Below, one piece after another: positions 52,095-60,672 of a stretch of 64,000 nucleotides of DNA. Under the pieces are notes generated by a model. That model worked only from the letters and a program-made list of their open reading frames with translations, was not told the origin of the DNA and ran no database searches. Location: positions 34,136-98,135 of the forward strand of contig NZ_JAHCDD010000011.1 in the NCBI RefSeq assembly GCF_018413525.1. Direction: 5' to 3'. The stretch comes from Acidovorax sp. CCYZU-2555 (lineage in GTDB: Bacteria > Pseudomonadota > Gammaproteobacteria > Burkholderiales > Burkholderiaceae_C). Position numbers and translations under genes: made by a program. Each line of letters begins with the position of its first letter. Position 1 is the first letter of the stretch.

Positions 52095-53075
52095 TTACTC
52101 CGTGCGTATGCCTGCGGACTGGATGATTGCGCCCCATTTGGTGCGCTCCTGCTTGACGAAGGCGTCGAGTTCGCGCGGGCCCATGAACAGGGGCTCCACG
52201 CCTATGTCCATCATGCGGCGGCGCGTGTCGGCCTGGGCCAGGGCCTGTTGCAGGTGGTCGCTGAACTTCTTCACGATGTCCGCGGGCGTGCCCTTGGGCG
52301 CGAAGAACGCGTCCCAGGCGACGACGTCGAAGCCGGCAACGCCCTGCTCCGAGACCGGCAGCACGCCCGGCAGCATGTCGCTGGCCTTGAGCGAGGTGAT
52401 GCCCAGCGCGCGCAGCTTGCCCGAGGCGATGTGGGCGCGCGACGCGGTGACCGTGTCTATCACCAGCGGAATCTGCCCGCCAAGCACATCGGTCATCGAC
52501 TGGCCCGAAGCCTTGTACTTGACGGCGAACAGCGGCGCCTGCGCCTGCTGCACGAACTGCGCGAACACCACCTGGGCCGTGGTGCTGGGCAGGCCCACGT
52601 TGAGCGTGTCGGGCCTGGCCCTGGCGCGTGCCACCAGGTCGGCGATGCCATTGGTCTTGAGATCGGCCTGCGTGGTGCTGATCACCATGGGCAGCAGGCC
52701 TATCATCGCCACCGATTCAAAGTCGCGCGCCGGGTTGAAGCCCAGGCCCGTGTAGAGAAATTCGTTGGCGGCGTTGGTCGCGTTGGTGCCCAGCAAAAAG
52801 GTATAGCCGTCGGCCGGCGCCTTGGCGACGGCTGCGGTACCGATGTTGCCGCCCGCGCCCGCGCGGTTCTCGACGACGATGGGCTGGCCCAGCGTCTTTT
52901 GCAGTTCCTGGGCGACCAGGCGCGTGAGCACGTCCGCGCCCTGGCCCGCCGCATACGGCACGATGATGCGGATCGGCCGTTCAGGCCAGGCATGCTGGGC
53001 CAGGGCGGGCGCGGCGGCGGCCGTCAGGCCGGCGGCCATCGCCACGGCATGCAGCACAAATCGACGGGTGATCAT
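52095..53075 (-). CDS. Bug/TctC-family periplasmic receptor
   Basis: 326 aa from MITRRFVLH, with CAAGGAGTCGCCC upstream. Leader ends APALAQ; then WPERPIRIIVPYAAGQGADVLTR and GAGGNIGTAAVAKAPADGYTF. Closest in-window relative is the receptor at 17100. It follows the SMP-30 gene by 29 bp and precedes the dehydratase operon, so lactone or acid uptake for that pathway is plausible. Confidence 0.93.
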   Translation of the reverse strand: MITRRFVLHAVAMAAGLTAAAAPALAQHAWPERPIRIIVPYAAGQGADVLTRLVAQELQKTLGQPIVVENRAGAGGNIGTAAVAKAPADGYTFLLGTNATNAANEFLYTGLGFNPARDFESVAMIGLLPMVISTTQADLKTNGIADLVARARARPDTLNVGLPSTTAQVVFAQFVQQAQAPLFAVKYKASGQSMTDVLGGQIPLVIDTVTASRAHIASGKLRALGITSLKASDMLPGVLPVSEQGVAGFDVVAWDAFFAPKGTPADIVKKFSDHLQQALAQADTRRRMMDIGVEPLFMGPRELDAFVKQERTKWGAIIQSAGIRTE

Positions 53076-53104
53076 GGGCGACTCCTTGAAACGCGGTGGA
53101 AACA

Positions 53105-54031
53105 TCAGCCGACCAGGGCCAGGCCCGGGCGCGGCCATTCGGCGGCAAACAGCTGGCCGTAGCCAGACAGGGTGATGAAAGCGGTGCGGCGCCCGGGCCC
53201 GCCAAAGCAGATGTTGGTGCAGTAGCCTTCGGGCGCGGCGTGGAACTCCAGCAGTTCGCCGGCTGGCGAAAACACGCTGATGCCGCCGTTGACCAGCGTC
53301 GCGACGCAGATGTTGCCGCCCTCTTCCAGCGCCATCGAGTCAAAGCGCTGGTAGCCCGCGAGCCCATGCACCAGCTGCCCGCCATTGGGCGAAGGCCAGG
53401 GCGCGATGCCCAGCTGACCCCGGCCCGTGACCGGGTAGGACCACAGCCGGCTGGTCTCGGTCTCGCTCATGTAAAGCGTGTTGCCGTCGGGCGACAAGCC
53501 TATGCCGTTGGGCGTGAGCACCGGATGCGCGACCCGGCGTATCTCATGCCGGTCTGTGCGCGCGTAATAGATGGCGCCGCGCAGCATGCGGTCTTCGTAG
53601 GTCTTGCCGAAGTCCGTGAACCACAAGCCGCCATCGCCATCGAACACCAGGTCGTTGGGGCCGTGCAGGGGAACGCCCTCGCACTGCGTATAGAGATTCT
53701 CGACCGCGCCCGTCGCCAGGTTCACGCGCTGTATCGCCCCGCCGTCATAGTCGGCCGACGGCCCCGTGGGCCGCGTGAAGCCGTCATCGCTGCGCCAGCT
53801 GAAGCCGCCGTTGTTGCACACATAACAATGCCCATCAGGCCCCAGCGCCGCGCCATTGGGCCCGCCGCCGAGCTGGGCGACGCGCTGCTTGCTGCCGTCC
53901 GGCCCCACCCGCAGCAGCCAGCCGCCCTGGATTTCCACGACCAGCACGCTGCCGTCGGCCATGGCCACCGGGCCCTCGGGGAAGGCCAGGCCGGTGGCTA
54001 TGACCTTGCCTTGAAGTTTCAGCTGTTTCAT
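53105..54031 (-). CDS. SMP-30/gluconolactonase-type lactonase
   Basis: 308 aa beta-propeller. Metal ligand Glu in GLAFPEGPVAMADGS (about 14-28), Asn/Asp in GPNDLVFDGDGGLWFTDFGKTY (about 124-145), and NGIGLSPDGNTLYMSET (about 171-187). It hydrolyses a sugar or other lactone, as in gluconolactonase. GGAGACCATCGAAG precedes the ATG. It is probably cotranscribed with the Bug receptor gene 29 bp downstream. Confidence 0.91.
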   Translation of the reverse strand: MKQLKLQGKVIATGLAFPEGPVAMADGSVLVVEIQGGWLLRVGPDGSKQRVAQLGGGPNGAALGPDGHCYVCNNGGFSWRSDDGFTRPTGPSADYDGGAIQRVNLATGAVENLYTQCEGVPLHGPNDLVFDGDGGLWFTDFGKTYEDRMLRGAIYYARTDRHEIRRVAHPVLTPNGIGLSPDGNTLYMSETETSRLWSYPVTGRGQLGIAPWPSPNGGQLVHGLAGYQRFDSMALEEGGNICVATLVNGGISVFSPAGELLEFHAAPEGYCTNICFGGPGRRTAFITLSGYGQLFAAEWPRPGLALVG

Positions 54032-54062
54032 CTTCGATGGTCTCCATTGTTGTTGCGGGCCG

Positions 54063-54239
54063 GCCGTTCATCCTTCAATCCTTCGATCCTTCGACGCGGC
54101 CGGCGAGGCAGGCTCAGGATGAGCGGTTAACCATGCTCCGTTGTCCGTTCACCCTGAGCTTGTCGAAGGGTGCGATCCCCTCTGAGGGCTGGCCGTTCAT
54201 CCTTCGACGCGGCCGGCGAGGCAGGTTCAGGACGAACGG
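54063..54239. repeat. REP-like cluster with 14-nt loop inserts
   Basis: Three REP-type units: about 54063-54127 (preceded by the micro-repeat CCTTCAAT-CCTTCGAT), 54137-54172 in the opposite orientation (CCCTGAGCTTGTCGAAGG), and 54191-54239. Units 1 and 3 carry GCGGCCGGCGAGGC (54096-54109; 54209-54222) between TTCGAC and AGG. These lie in the 634-bp gap 54032-54665. Confidence 0.85.
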
Positions 54240-54249
54240 GGGAGGTGAG

Positions 54250-54660
54250 GCCCGCTGCTGCTCCAGGACCAACGGAGTGAAGGCCCCTGGACTGTCAAAA
54301 ACTCGCCAAGCTTGCGTTTCATTACCGCACTCGCAGGCCGTCCCGCCCTTCTGGCTGCGCGGAGGCGCCCAGCCCTGGCGCGCGCAGGGCCCGGGCTGGG
54401 CCGGAGTGCCGAAGGACACGGAGGCTTCGTCATCTGACTCGCCGCGGTTGTTCGAGCGCAGCGCCGCAGGCGCGTAGCGAGTTCCGCGGCGCAGCCCGGG
54501 ACCGAGCACGACAGGTTGCCCGCAGCGAAGCGCAGGGTCGCAGACAGCAGGGCCGCTTTCTTTTGCTTCGTTTTCTTGTGCGTACAAGAAAATGAAGTCG
54601 GCCGCCGGGCCGAGACCCGGCCCCTGCAGGCAAAGCCGTTGTTGAAGGTCGCCATGCACA
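54250..54660. other. non-coding element with strong hairpin in the 54.0-54.7 kb gap
   Basis: No supportable gene. The region resembles a recurrent low-quality frame seen in several Comamonadaceae genomes, as far as I can recall, with CGGCCGCCGGG next to a hairpin. CTTCGTTTTCTTGT (54566-54579) pairs with ACAAGAAAATGAAG (54584-54597) with one mismatch and a 4-nt loop. It may be a structured RNA, a terminator or a repeat remnant. Confidence 0.5.
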
Positions 54661-54665
54661 CGCCC

Positions 54666-55445
54666 TTAATGCGCCACAGCAACCGGTGCCGCCACAGCGG
54701 AAGCATCGTCCTGCCGCGCCCCCAAATAAGCATCGATCGCCCGCAGCCGCCCTTCGCGGCTGCGCAGCGCCGAGGCGTCGAGTTCGCCGACCACATGCCC
54801 ATGGCGCATCACCCAGGCATGGCGCGCGAGCTTGGCCGCGGCGTGAAAGCTTTGCTCCACCAGCAAGGCCGTGAGCTTTTGCTCCTGCTGTATCGCCGCG
54901 AGCCGCTCGTAGACACGCGCCACCAGCAACGGCGCCAGGCCCAGCGAAGGCTCGTCGAGCAGCAGCAGGCGCGGCGCCGACATCAGGCCCCGGCCTATGG
55001 CCAGCATCTGCTGCTCGCCGCCGCTCAGCAGCCCCGCGGGCGCTTTCAGCCGGTTGGCGATCTCGGGAAAGAAGTCGAGCACCATGCGCTGGCGTTGCGC
55101 CCGCGTCTTCGCATCGACGAAGTAGGCGCCCAGCGTCAGGTTCTCCTCCACGCTCAGGTCGGTGACGATGGCCCGGCCTTCGGGCACATAGACGATGCCC
55201 GCGCGAAAGCGCTGGGCCGTGCTCAGCGCCGACACATCCTGGCCGTCGAAGACCACGCGCCCCTGCGCGGGCTCGAGCCCGGCGATCGCCTTGAGCGTGC
55301 TCGACTTGCCCGCGCCGTTCGCGCCCAGCAGCGCGGCGACCGTGCCCGCGGCCATGGCCAACGACACGCCCTGCACCACCGGGCCGGCGCCGTAGCGCAC
55401 CGACAGGTTCTCGACCCGCAGAAGTTCCGCACCCGCATCATTCAT
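54666..55445 (-). CDS. livF: branched-chain amino-acid-type ABC transporter ATPase LivF
   Basis: 259 aa from MNDAGAELL. Walker A GANGAGKSS (about 39-47), Q-loop region, signature LLSGGEQQMLAIGRGLM (about 135-151), Walker B LLLLDEPSLGLAP (about 157-169), H-loop replaced by VEQSFHAA (LivF-like). It powers import with LivG, LivH and LivM. It overlaps livG by 8 bp. The C-terminal 30 residues are an Ala/Val-rich tail. Confidence 0.94.
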   Translation of the reverse strand: MNDAGAELLRVENLSVRYGAGPVVQGVSLAMAAGTVAALLGANGAGKSSTLKAIAGLEPAQGRVVFDGQDVSALSTAQRFRAGIVYVPEGRAIVTDLSVEENLTLGAYFVDAKTRAQRQRMVLDFFPEIANRLKAPAGLLSGGEQQMLAIGRGLMSAPRLLLLDEPSLGLAPLLVARVYERLAAIQQEQKLTALLVEQSFHAAAKLARHAWVMRHGHVVGELDASALRSREGRLRAIDAYLGARQDDASAVAAPVAVAH

Positions 55446-56271
55446 CGTCGTCTCCCAGATAGACCTTGACCACGTCGGGATTGGCGCGCACCTGTTCGGG
55501 CGTGCCCGAAGCCAGCAGCCGGCCGACATTGAGCACATGGATGGCGTCGCAGACTTCCATGATCAGATCCATGTCATGCTCGACCACGACCAGCACGAGG
55601 TCGGGCGCGCGCAGCTTTTTCAGCGCGTTCGACAAGTCATGGGTTTCAACCGAGTTCAGCCCCGCAGCCGGCTCGTCGAGCAGCAGCACGCGCGGCTTGC
55701 CCGTGATGGCGCGCGCGATCTCGGCCAGCCGCAGCACGCCGGGCGGCAGTTCGCCCGGCAAGGATTCGGCCACGGACTCTATGCCCAGGCGGCGCAGCGC
55801 GGCCAGCGCCAGCGCGCGGTGGGCGGCGCGTTCGGCACGGCCCGACGCCAACGGCAAGAAGGCATCGAGCCAGCCCGCGCGCGACTGCCGGTCCAGGCCT
55901 ATCATCACGTTCTCGACCACCGTGAGCTCGGGGCACAGCGCCACATGCTGGAAGCTGCGCGAAAACCCCAGCGCCGCGCGCCCCGTGGGCGGCACGCCTT
56001 CGAGGCGCTGCGCGCCCAGCGCGATACGGCCCACCTGCGGCGAGTACAGGCCCGTGAGACAGTTGAAGAAACTGGTCTTGCCCGCGCCGTTCGGGCCTAT
56101 GAGCCCCGTGATCTGCCCGGGCTCGAAACGCAGGCTGATGTCCTGCAGCACATGGTTGCCGCCGAACGACAGCGACAGCGACTCGACGCTCAGCGCGTCG
56201 GGACGCACGGCCGGCGCCGACGCCGCGGCGGCCAGCGGCATGGCCGCGGCCTGCAAGTGAATGGCGCTCAT
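55438..56271 (-). CDS. livG: ABC transporter ATPase LivG, atypical signature
   Basis: 277 aa from MSAIHLQAA; the first 27 residues are a variable tail. Walker A GPNGAGKTS (about 59-67), Walker B VLLLDEPAAGLN (about 190-201) and His in VVEHDMDLIM. The ABC signature, usually LSYGxQR, reads LPPGVLRLAEIARAI (about 173-187). This Pro/Leu substitution is unusual but the rest of the motifs are intact. It overlaps livM and livF genes. Confidence 0.92.
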   Translation of the reverse strand: MSAIHLQAAAMPLAAAASAPAVRPDALSVESLSLSFGGNHVLQDISLRFEPGQITGLIGPNGAGKTSFFNCLTGLYSPQVGRIALGAQRLEGVPPTGRAALGFSRSFQHVALCPELTVVENVMIGLDRQSRAGWLDAFLPLASGRAERAAHRALALAALRRLGIESVAESLPGELPPGVLRLAEIARAITGKPRVLLLDEPAAGLNSVETHDLSNALKKLRAPDLVLVVVEHDMDLIMEVCDAIHVLNVGRLLASGTPEQVRANPDVVKVYLGDDDE

Positions 56272-57245
56272 GATTGGCCTCCCCCGAGGCGCTTGCGCCA
56301 GGCCGCGGGCAGCGCGTTCGCGCCCAGCACCACCGCCAGCAGCGCGCCGCCGTAGAGAATCGGCACCCAGTTGCCCGCGCCCGCGAGCAGCAGCGGCACC
56401 AGCGTGAGAAACAGCCCGCCGACCAGGCTGCCGATCAGCGACAGCGAATAGAGGCTCACCACCGAGCCCACCAGCAGGAAGATCGACGTCCACAGCGTGA
56501 AGCTGTTGGGCGAGACCGTGGTCGAGCTGAACGACAGCAGCGCCCCGCCCGTCGCCGCGATCATCGCGCTCAGCGCCATGCAGGCCAGGCGCGCCCAGCT
56601 GCGGCGCACGCCGAACGATTCGGCGGCCGGCGCCGAAGTGCGTATCAGCAGCAGCGCCATCGCCTGGCGCGAGGCGCGAAAATGTCGCAGCAGCAACACC
56701 ACGGTGATCAGCCCGGCCAGCGGCAAGTAGTAGCGCTGCAGTTCGCGCGTGACGCCGGGCAGCGCGTCGCGCTTCACATAGAGGCCTTCATAGCCGCCCG
56801 TGACGCTGGAGAAGTACAGCAGCACTTCGGGCAGGGCCAGCGCCAGCGCCATGGTGGCCACCGCCAGGTAGATGCCCGAGATGTTGCGCGACGGATAGGC
56901 GAACAACATGCCCAGCAGCGCGCCGGTCAGCGCCGCAAGCGGCAGGCTCAGCAGCACCGACAGCCCCAGATACTTCTCGGCCAGCGCCACCACATAGGCG
57001 CCCGACGCCGCGAACACGCCATGGCCTATGGACACTTCGCCGCCGTAGCGCACCAGGAAACTCACGCCCAGAATGGCGATCGCGTTCGCGAAGCACACGC
57101 CCAGCGTGAACACCCAGTAGCCGCCGGCGACCAGCGGCAGCACGGCCAGCGCCAGCGCAATGAGCAGCGCCGGCCAGGACAGATTGCGCGGCAGACGCAG
57201 CGCGGGGCGCTCCAACGGAGCGGCAAGGGTTGCAGACTTAGACAC
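56268..57245 (-). CDS. livM: ABC transporter permease LivM
   Basis: 325 aa from GTG 57245, chosen because GAGGAGG lies just upstream (about 57249-57257) and the gene overlaps livH by 8 bp. About nine hydrophobic helices, with the LivM-typical GVSFLVRYGGEVSIGHGVFAASGAYVVAL (about 60-88) and SRNISGIYLAVATMALAL. It forms the membrane channel with LivH. Confidence 0.92.
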   Translation of the reverse strand: MSKSATLAAPLERPALRLPRNLSWPALLIALALAVLPLVAGGYWVFTLGVCFANAIAILGVSFLVRYGGEVSIGHGVFAASGAYVVALAEKYLGLSVLLSLPLAALTGALLGMLFAYPSRNISGIYLAVATMALALALPEVLLYFSSVTGGYEGLYVKRDALPGVTRELQRYYLPLAGLITVVLLLRHFRASRQAMALLLIRTSAPAAESFGVRRSWARLACMALSAMIAATGGALLSFSSTTVSPNSFTLWTSIFLLVGSVVSLYSLSLIGSLVGGLFLTLVPLLLAGAGNWVPILYGGALLAVVLGANALPAAWRKRLGGGQS

Positions 57246-58116
57246 GGGCACCTCCTCGAACGGCCAGCACGCCTTTGGGAAAGAGATTGAGCACCAGCAA
57301 AATGATGGCCAGCATGTAGGTGTTGGTGAACTCGGCCGCCACATAGAACGACAGCAGGTTCATCAGCACGCCCACGAAGATGCCGCCTATCACCGCGCCC
57401 GGCAGGCTGGTGAAGCCGCCGACCACGGCCGCGGCAAACGCCTGCAGCATGAACGACGAGACGCTGGTCGACGACAGAAACGTCGTCGGCACGATCAGCA
57501 GCGAAGCGATCAGGCCCAGCACGCCGGCGACGATCCACGAGAACAGATGCACGCGGCGCAGGCTCAGCCCGCAGACCCGGCTGGCGAACGGATTCGCCGA
57601 CACCGCGCGAAACGCAATGCCCACGCGCGTGCGCTCGATCAGCAGATACAGCGCGCCGATCACCAGCGCCGTCACGCCCAGCACCGTGAGGTCATAGGCC
57701 GAGATGCGCAGCCCGCCCAGGTCCACACGCCACGCGGGCAGCGGCAAGTCGAGCGAGACCACGTCGGGCCCGAAGACCATCTGCGTCAGGCCTTGCACCA
57801 CCAGGCCCACGCCCAGCGTGGAGATGGTGCTGGTCAGATCCGACTTGAACACCAGCGGCGAAATCACCAGATAGGTCAGCGCCATCGCCGCGACCATGAT
57901 GGCCAGCGACAGCACCACGGCCGCGCCCCAGGCCATGTTGCCCAGCGTTCCGGCCGTGAAGCCGAACACCAGGAACGCGGCCAGGCCGGCGAGATTGCCG
58001 TGGGCGAAGTTCACGACCATGGAGCTCTTGTAGATCAGCACGATGCCGATCGCGCCCATCGCATACAGGCAGCCGCTGATGACGCCGGCCCAGACCAGGC
58101 CCAGGATATCTGCCAT
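57238..58116 (-). CDS. livH: ABC transporter permease LivH
   Basis: 292 aa. MADILGLVWAGVISGCLYAMGAIGIVLIYKSSMVVNFAHGNLAGLAAFLVF shows the LivH N-terminus; eight or so helices. CCAAGGAGTAAACC precedes the ATG. It overlaps livM. Substrate specificity comes from the binding protein at 60673; neighbours suggest an acid or amide rather than leucine itself. Confidence 0.93.
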   Translation of the reverse strand: MADILGLVWAGVISGCLYAMGAIGIVLIYKSSMVVNFAHGNLAGLAAFLVFGFTAGTLGNMAWGAAVVLSLAIMVAAMALTYLVISPLVFKSDLTSTISTLGVGLVVQGLTQMVFGPDVVSLDLPLPAWRVDLGGLRISAYDLTVLGVTALVIGALYLLIERTRVGIAFRAVSANPFASRVCGLSLRRVHLFSWIVAGVLGLIASLLIVPTTFLSSTSVSSFMLQAFAAAVVGGFTSLPGAVIGGIFVGVLMNLLSFYVAAEFTNTYMLAIILLVLNLFPKGVLAVRGGARV

Positions 58117-58119
58117 GGT

Positions 58120-59031
58120 TTACTCCTTGGCCGCAACGGCCAGGTTGCGATCGATGACTTCGATGACCGCGGGAAAGTAGCGGCCGGAGTAGCCGGCCTG
58201 CGCCGTCGCCGCGTAATAGCGCTGCGCGAGTTCGGTGACGCGCGTGGCCACGCCCACTTCGTCGGCCAGTTCGAGCACGCAGGCGATGTCCTTGAGCACG
58301 TACTCGGGCGAGAACGACTTGTCGGGGAACTGGCGCGCCAGCATGGCCTTGCGCCCGTGATTGCGCAGCACGAAGCTGTCGCCCGAGCCCTTGGACACCG
58401 CGTCGAGCAGCGTCGCCGGCGCGACGCCCGCGCGCTCGCCCAGCACCATCATTTCCGCGAGCGCCATGGTGTGTTCGAACACCAGCGCGTTGTTCACCAG
58501 CTTGACCACCTGGCCGCAGCCGACTTCGCCGCACAGCGTCACGTCGGACGCGATATAGCCCAGCCAGGGCGCGATGCGCGCGAACAGTCCGGCCGAGGCG
58601 CCGACCATGATGCTCAGTTCGCCGCGCTGCGCGGCTTCACGCGTGCGCGCCACGGGCGCATCGGCGAACTGCACGTCGAGCGCCGCGAGCCGCTGAGCGA
58701 CACTGCGCGCCGAGGCCACCGTGGTGGTGCTCAGATCGACAATGACTGCGGGCTTGCGCGCCCCCGAAGTCAGTCCCTGCGCGCCCAGGCACACGGCCTC
58801 GACGGCCGGCCCTGCGGGCAGCGAAAGAAATACCACATCGGCCTGGGCGGCCAGCTCGGCGAGCGAAGCCACGCGCCGCGCCTTGGTTTCGGCAACGGCA
58901 TCGAAAGCCGCGTCCTGGGTGTCGAAGGCCAGCACCTCGCCCGCATGCTTGAGCGCCATGTTGCGGCACATGGGGCCGCCCATCACGCCCAGGCCGACGA
59001 AGCCAATGACCACAGAGCTTGTATCAGTCAT
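58120..59031 (-). CDS. 3-hydroxyisobutyrate-dehydrogenase-family oxidoreductase
   Basis: 303 aa from MTDTSSVV, with GAAGGAGCAGCAC upstream. GFVGLGVMGGPMCRNM (about 10-25), DAPVARTREAAQRGELSIMVG (about 124-144), CGQVVKLVNNAL (about 172-183, catalytic Lys178), and later NHGRKAML. NAD(P)-dependent oxidation of a beta-hydroxy acid or related compound (HIBADH, tartronate-semialdehyde reductase, TSR-like). It follows the SDR gene by 11 bp and precedes livH by 3 bp. Confidence 0.92.
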   Translation of the reverse strand: MTDTSSVVIGFVGLGVMGGPMCRNMALKHAGEVLAFDTQDAAFDAVAETKARRVASLAELAAQADVVFLSLPAGPAVEAVCLGAQGLTSGARKPAVIVDLSTTTVASARSVAQRLAALDVQFADAPVARTREAAQRGELSIMVGASAGLFARIAPWLGYIASDVTLCGEVGCGQVVKLVNNALVFEHTMALAEMMVLGERAGVAPATLLDAVSKGSGDSFVLRNHGRKAMLARQFPDKSFSPEYVLKDIACVLELADEVGVATRVTELAQRYYAATAQAGYSGRYFPAVIEVIDRNLAVAAKE

Positions 59032-59042
59032 GTGCTGCTCCT

Positions 59043-59786
59043 TCAATTCATCCACATGCCGCCGCTGATGTCGAGCGACGTGCCGGTGATCCAGTTCGAA
59101 GCCGGCGAACACAGGAACAGCGCGGCCTGGGCGATGTCCTCGGCATTGCCGTAGCGGCCCAGCGGCACGGTGCTGTTGGCCGAAGGCGCGGCCGCGCCCG
59201 TGACATTGGCCCACATCGCGGTCTCGACCGGGCCCGGGGCCAGCGTGTTCGCATAGACGCCGTGCGGCGCGCCGGCCTTGGCGATCCAGCGCAGCATGCC
59301 GTGCACCGCGGCTTTGGAAGCCACATAGGCCGGGCCCGAGGCCACGCCGCCGTTCTTCGCGGCGATCGAGCCCGCGGCGAGGATCTTGCCGTAGCCCTGT
59401 TCGCACATCAGCGGAAACAGCTTGCGCGTGGGGTTCACCACGCCGCGCACATTGACCTGCATGATCGCGTCCCACTCCTCATCGGTGCTGTCGCCCAGCG
59501 GCGTGCGCGCGATGATGCCCGCGCACAGCACGAGGATGTCGATGCGGCCATGGCGGGCAAGCACGCCCTCGATCACGCGGTCGGTGTCGGCGCGCGAAGT
59601 CACGTCGTAGCGCTGGTATTCGATGCCCGCGCCCAGGTCCTCGTGCTCGGCGCGGTCGGTGGCGATCACGGTTGCGCCGGCCTTGTGGAAGGCCGCCGAG
59701 ATCGCGCGGCCCATGCCGCCCGCGCCGCCCGTTATCAGCGCCACCTGTCCCCGCAGGTCCGCGGGACCGCTCATATGCTGTGCCAT
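59043..59786 (-). CDS. short-chain dehydrogenase/reductase
   Basis: 247 aa from MAQHMSGPA. TGGAGGMGRAIS (about 19-30), LCAGIIARTPL (about 89-99), Ser in AAGSIAAKNG (about 139-148), YVASKAAVHG (about 154-163) with catalytic Tyr154 and Lys158, and a C-terminus ending ISGGMWMN. FabG-like NAD(P)H enzyme acting with the hydroxyisobutyrate-type dehydrogenase on the same pathway. The gap to the hydratase stop upstream is 35 bp. Confidence 0.93.
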   Translation of the reverse strand: MAQHMSGPADLRGQVALITGGAGGMGRAISAAFHKAGATVIATDRAEHEDLGAGIEYQRYDVTSRADTDRVIEGVLARHGRIDILVLCAGIIARTPLGDSTDEEWDAIMQVNVRGVVNPTRKLFPLMCEQGYGKILAAGSIAAKNGGVASGPAYVASKAAVHGMLRWIAKAGAPHGVYANTLAPGPVETAMWANVTGAAAPSANSTVPLGRYGNAEDIAQAALFLCSPASNWITGTSLDISGGMWMN

Positions 59787-59821
59787 AAAGTGCCTCAATC
59801 CTGGTTGTTGCTGGTGATCGT

Positions 59822-60661
59822 TCAACGCCATGTGGCCGTGGCCGACATCGCGAGTTCTCCGTCGGGGCCGCGCGCCCACAGCGCGAGCGTGCCGTCGCTT
59901 TCCTGCCGGCCTTCGATGCGGAATGTGCGGCCCACGAACAGCGGGCTCACGCCGCGAAAATCAAAGCCCGCGAGCGCGCGCCCATCGCCCTGGGCGATGG
60001 CGAGCTGCTGCAGCAGCGTCGCCGTGAGCGGCCCGTGGACCACGAGATCGGGATAGCCTTCTTCATTGCGCGCATAGGCCTGGTCGTAATGGATGCGGTG
60101 GCCGTTGAACGTCAGCGCCGAGTAGCGAAACAGCAGCGTGGTGTCGGGCTGCACGTCCTGGCCCCAGGCCGCGGGCGCATCGTAGGGTTCGGGCCTGGCC
60201 GCGGGCGCGCCCGGCGGCGGCGCATCGCGGTAGACGATGTCCTGCTCTTCGACGCTGCACAGCTGGCCGTCGCTGTCGATGCTGTGCTCCACCGTGACGA
60301 ACCACAGCGAACCACGCTTGCCGACCTTGTTCTCCACTTTGAGAATGCGGCTGGTGCGCGCGGCCCGGGCGCCCACCTGCAGATCCGCGAGATAGCGGAT
60401 ACGGCTGCCGGCCCACATCCGGCGCGGCAAGGCGATCGGCGGCAGAAAACCGCCGCGCGCGGGATGGCCGTCGGGCCCCAGGCCGCTGCGCCGCACCTTG
60501 GGGTTGAAGTACATCCACTGCCAGCCCGGCGGCAGCGCCTGGCCTTCCTGCGGCGCCTGCTCCCAATCGAGCGCAGCCGCCATGGCCTGCACCGGCCCCG
60601 GCGCAATCAGTTCCTCGCGAACTTCGTGGCGGCCCACCCAGCTTTCGTACGAATCAGTCAT
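59822..60661 (-). CDS. HTD2/MaoC-like acyl-CoA hydratase (mesaconyl-CoA hydratase-like)
   Basis: 279 aa two-hotdog protein. WQWMYFNPKVRRSGLGPDGHP (about 47-67), GFLPPIALPRRMWAGSRIRY, then TTLLFRYSALTFNGHRIHYDQAYA (about 187-210), with the Asn/His/Asp cluster typical of mesaconyl-C4-CoA hydratase and HTD2-like enzymes. It adds water to an unsaturated acyl-CoA. In the Liv operon it follows the substrate-binding gene by 11 bp and matches the CoA-transferase encoded divergently at 62165. Confidence 0.9.
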   Translation of the reverse strand: MTDSYESWVGRHEVREELIAPGPVQAMAAALDWEQAPQEGQALPPGWQWMYFNPKVRRSGLGPDGHPARGGFLPPIALPRRMWAGSRIRYLADLQVGARAARTSRILKVENKVGKRGSLWFVTVEHSIDSDGQLCSVEEQDIVYRDAPPPGAPAARPEPYDAPAAWGQDVQPDTTLLFRYSALTFNGHRIHYDQAYARNEEGYPDLVVHGPLTATLLQQLAIAQGDGRALAGFDFRGVSPLFVGRTFRIEGRQESDGTLALWARGPDGELAMSATATWR

Positions 60662-60672
60662 TGCCAGCGCTT

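Noticed and set aside
54227..54802. 191-codon minus-strand frame in the 54 kb gap
   Set aside because: Runs through REP DNA and the start of livF in another frame; composition is Arg/Ser/Ala-rich without domain signs.
57160..59154. Plus-strand frame across livH and the dehydrogenase gene
   Set aside because: Low-complexity His/Arg/Gln-rich translation opposite well-supported genes.
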